Positions 1-64,000 of a DNA stretch of 64,000 bases are shown piece by piece. Both the position numbers and the translations under genes were made by a program. Positions within the stretch are counted from its first letter, which is position 1, and each line of letters opens with the position of its first letter. The DNA is from Orientallactaga sibirica (lineage: Eukaryota > Chordata > Mammalia > Rodentia > Dipodidae): the NCBI GenBank assembly GCA_036365145.1, contig JAEOAD010000034.1, positions 20,923,501 through 20,987,500 on the forward strand, given 5' to 3'. The notes under the pieces were generated by a model. That model made no database searches. It was not told where the DNA came from and saw only the letters and a list, made by a program, of their open reading frames with translations.

Positions 1-62052
<62,052 letters not shown>

Positions 62053-62660
62053 ATTCCAGAGACAACTGGGTGAGAAAAGAGTGAGGCCCAGAGAAAGGAA
62101 AGGATTTTTACCAAAGCATCTATACAATGAGTCCAACCATCAGGCCACAACCTGGGCATTTGGCAGCAGTCCGTCCAGTCCAACCACTGGTCACTGAGGC
62201 ACTGGTATCCGCCACTCTGCGGTGACTTCCTTCACACCAAAGACTACAGTCTGTTTGTTGTTTGATTCGGCAACAAAGTCTTCCAGTGACAACAACACAA
62301 TGGTTTTTACTTCTCTTGGGTGGCTCTGGGAATGGGAGAGGGTAGGCTATTCAGTGGTAGTAGTTTGTGTTAGAACCAGCCTTATTTTACACAAAGCTGT
62401 ATATTAATTATTATTTTTTTGGTAGCAACGAAAAAAATGTGTGTCATTGAGGTTGTCCCCAACTCTCTTTTTCTACATTTCATACAACTGAAACGAGAAG
62501 AGCAGTACTGTTTCCATTTCAAGGAGATGATTAATATTATTAATATAATGATGATTGTGATGAAAACTAAAGGTTTTTACAGAGATGGTCCCTTCCCAAA
62601 CATATCTGGACAGTACCTGATTGTATTTTTTTTTAATAAAAGCACAAGTACCTTTGAACT
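62053..62660 (+). other. TNC: TNC 3' untranslated region
   Basis: Runs from the stop codon to just past the poly-A signal and includes an AT-rich segment (62402-62420) and ATTAATATTATTAATATAAT. The end is approximate. Confidence 0.8.
62635..62640 (+). promoter_or_regulatory. TNC: Polyadenylation signal AATAAA
   Basis: Canonical hexamer about 585 bp past the stop. Cleavage is expected within the next 10-30 bases, followed by a GT-rich stretch (GGCTGTTAGTTGCTTTTCCTTG). Confidence 0.85.
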
Positions 62661-62732
62661 TGGCTGTTAGTTGCTTTTCCTTGTTGAGCCTTAATGCAAC
62701 CAAATTCAGTGTGGAAAGGAAATGGGAAGAGA

Positions 62733-62976
62733 GCTGGTTTTGGTGGTTCATGCCAGTACAAAATTGCTGAAGAGGCTGAGGCAAGATGATTAGGAGTTGG
62801 AGGCCAGCTTGGGCTACACATGTTAGCTGGGCATGGTGGCACATGCTTTTAATCCCAGCATTTGGGAGTCAGAGGTAGGAGAACAACTATGAGCTCAAGA
62901 TCATCCTGAGACTACATAGTGAACTCCAAGTCAGCCTGGGCTAGAGTGAGACCCTTCTTCGAAAAACAAAACAAAA
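62733..62976 (+). mobile_element. B1-type SINE, preceded by a partial B1-like copy
   Basis: A truncated unit (TTTTGGTGGTTCATGCCAGT .. GAGGCCAGCTTGGGCTACAC) is followed by a fuller B1 from 62826 with CTTTTAATCCCAGCATTTGG and an A-rich tail. Confidence 0.85.
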
Positions 62977-63167
62977 GAGAGAGAGAGAAGAAGAAAGGAG
63001 AGGTATTGCTCACTTGGCAAAGGAAGAGAGAGGAGACTAAAGGCAGAGAAAATGGGAAACACTTTCTACTCTTATAAATTTTTTTACTGATAAATTTTAT
63101 ACATGTACATAATTTTATACATGTGCATGTAATGCCTTTTGATCAGTTTTTTTATAAAAAAAAATAG

Positions 63168-63353
63168 GACTGGAGAGATGGCTTAGCATTTAAGACGCTT
63201 GTTTGCAAAGCCTAAGGACTCATGTTCTACTCTCCAGATCCCATGTAAGCCAGAGGCACAAAGGTGCTACAAGCACAAGGCCACACATGCTCACTAGGCG
63301 GTGCAAGCATCTGGAGTTTGATTGCAGTAGCTGAGGCCCTGGTACACTACACC

Positions 63354-63403
<50 letters not shown>

Positions 63404-63405
63404 AA
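63168..63405 (+). mobile_element. tRNA-derived rodent SINE with expanded (CT)n tail
   Basis: GGACTGGAGAGATGGCTTAG head, CAAAGCCTAAGGACTCATGT, then about 22 CT units ending in AAAAAG. Confidence 0.93.
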
Positions 63406-64000
63406 GTTAAAGTTCAAATGCTTACTCCTTAAGATTCATCTTCTGGCTTGGCATTCTCAATGTAGGTTCTAAAGATGGTTTTATATCCATTTTATAGTAC
63501 AATCTGGAGATTCTATAATGAGAGAAGGGTTATCATAGCCAGACTAGCTGAGTTCTACCAGTCCTAAGTCCCTTTACCTCTCTGTGCCTCAGTTTACTGT
63601 TCTCTAAAGTAAAAATGTCATCTCATAACATTTCCATGAAGAATAAATTTTGCATTCATAAGAGCCCCTTGGGATGATACGTGACACATACTGAGTGCTC
63701 ATAAGTGTGAACCATTTCCATTGTCACTTTACATTGAATGAACTGGTGTTTATAGGTTTGGCTGTGACCACTTAGCCATGTAAGTGGAACTCGGATTTAA
63801 ATCCAGGCTGGCTCCCATGCCTGCTCTCTCCTAGACCCCTGACAAACATCTCTCCTCCCCTGGCCCCTTGTGTGCTGGAAAGTAGAGGCTGGGATTCTTA
63901 TTTGGATGCTCTACCGGGCACTCTTGAATTCTTGGATCTAGAATGAAAGCTGGTTTGAATTATTGCCTTCTCCCTTACACCAGAGTCCCCTAGAAGGAAG

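Larger units (their letters stand above)
62661..64000 (+). other. Downstream intergenic DNA
   Basis: B1 and tRNA-type SINEs up to 63405; the rest shows no gene. Confidence 0.75.

Overview
The window is mammalian, and within mammals rodent. It holds the 3' two thirds of one large plus-strand gene, tenascin-C (TNC), an extracellular-matrix glycoprotein. The rodent assignment rests on many B1/B4-type SINEs. A ~200 bp tRNA-derived SINE with a GGGCTGGAGAGATGGCTTAG head and a CT-rich or TTTA-rich tail recurs more than eight times. From memory this family is typical of jerboas (Dipodidae, e.g. Jaculus), but the species call is inference.

Twenty-five coding exons can be placed by GT-AG boundaries and protein similarity, from fibronectin type III (FNIII) repeat 1 at 1588 to the stop codon at 62050-62052. 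A polyadenylation signal follows at 62635-62640. The N-terminal signal peptide, heptad and EGF-like exons lie upstream of the window. Layout: constant FNIII 1-5 (1588-12555, repeats 2 and 4 split over two exons); the alternatively spliced block A1, A2, A3, A4, B, C, D (17716-36172), each a single 273 bp exon flanked by phase-1 introns, so any can be skipped in frame; constant FNIII 6-8 (41742-52330, each split over two exons); and the fibrinogen-like globe (54244-62052, five exons). No second gene is recognisable. The remaining DNA is intron with SINEs, an old L1 3' end, a younger retroelement with a 15 bp target duplication, and microsatellites.

Noteworthy points: (1) the third fibrinogen-globe exon is scrambled. 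Blocks matching the intron just upstream are interleaved with exon sequence, adding about 120 bp yet leaving an open frame. (2) A1 and A4 are nearly identical over 250 bp with no silent differences, a sign of recent gene conversion or of an assembly error. (3) The 8.6 kb B-C intron contains a clear dead copy of the AD1 repeat and a weaker probable AD2 relic, with a SINE inserted just before the latter's acceptor. (4) A3, reported missing in mouse, is intact. (5) The integrin RGD of FNIII 3 reads RVD, while the neighbouring alpha9beta1 site is kept.
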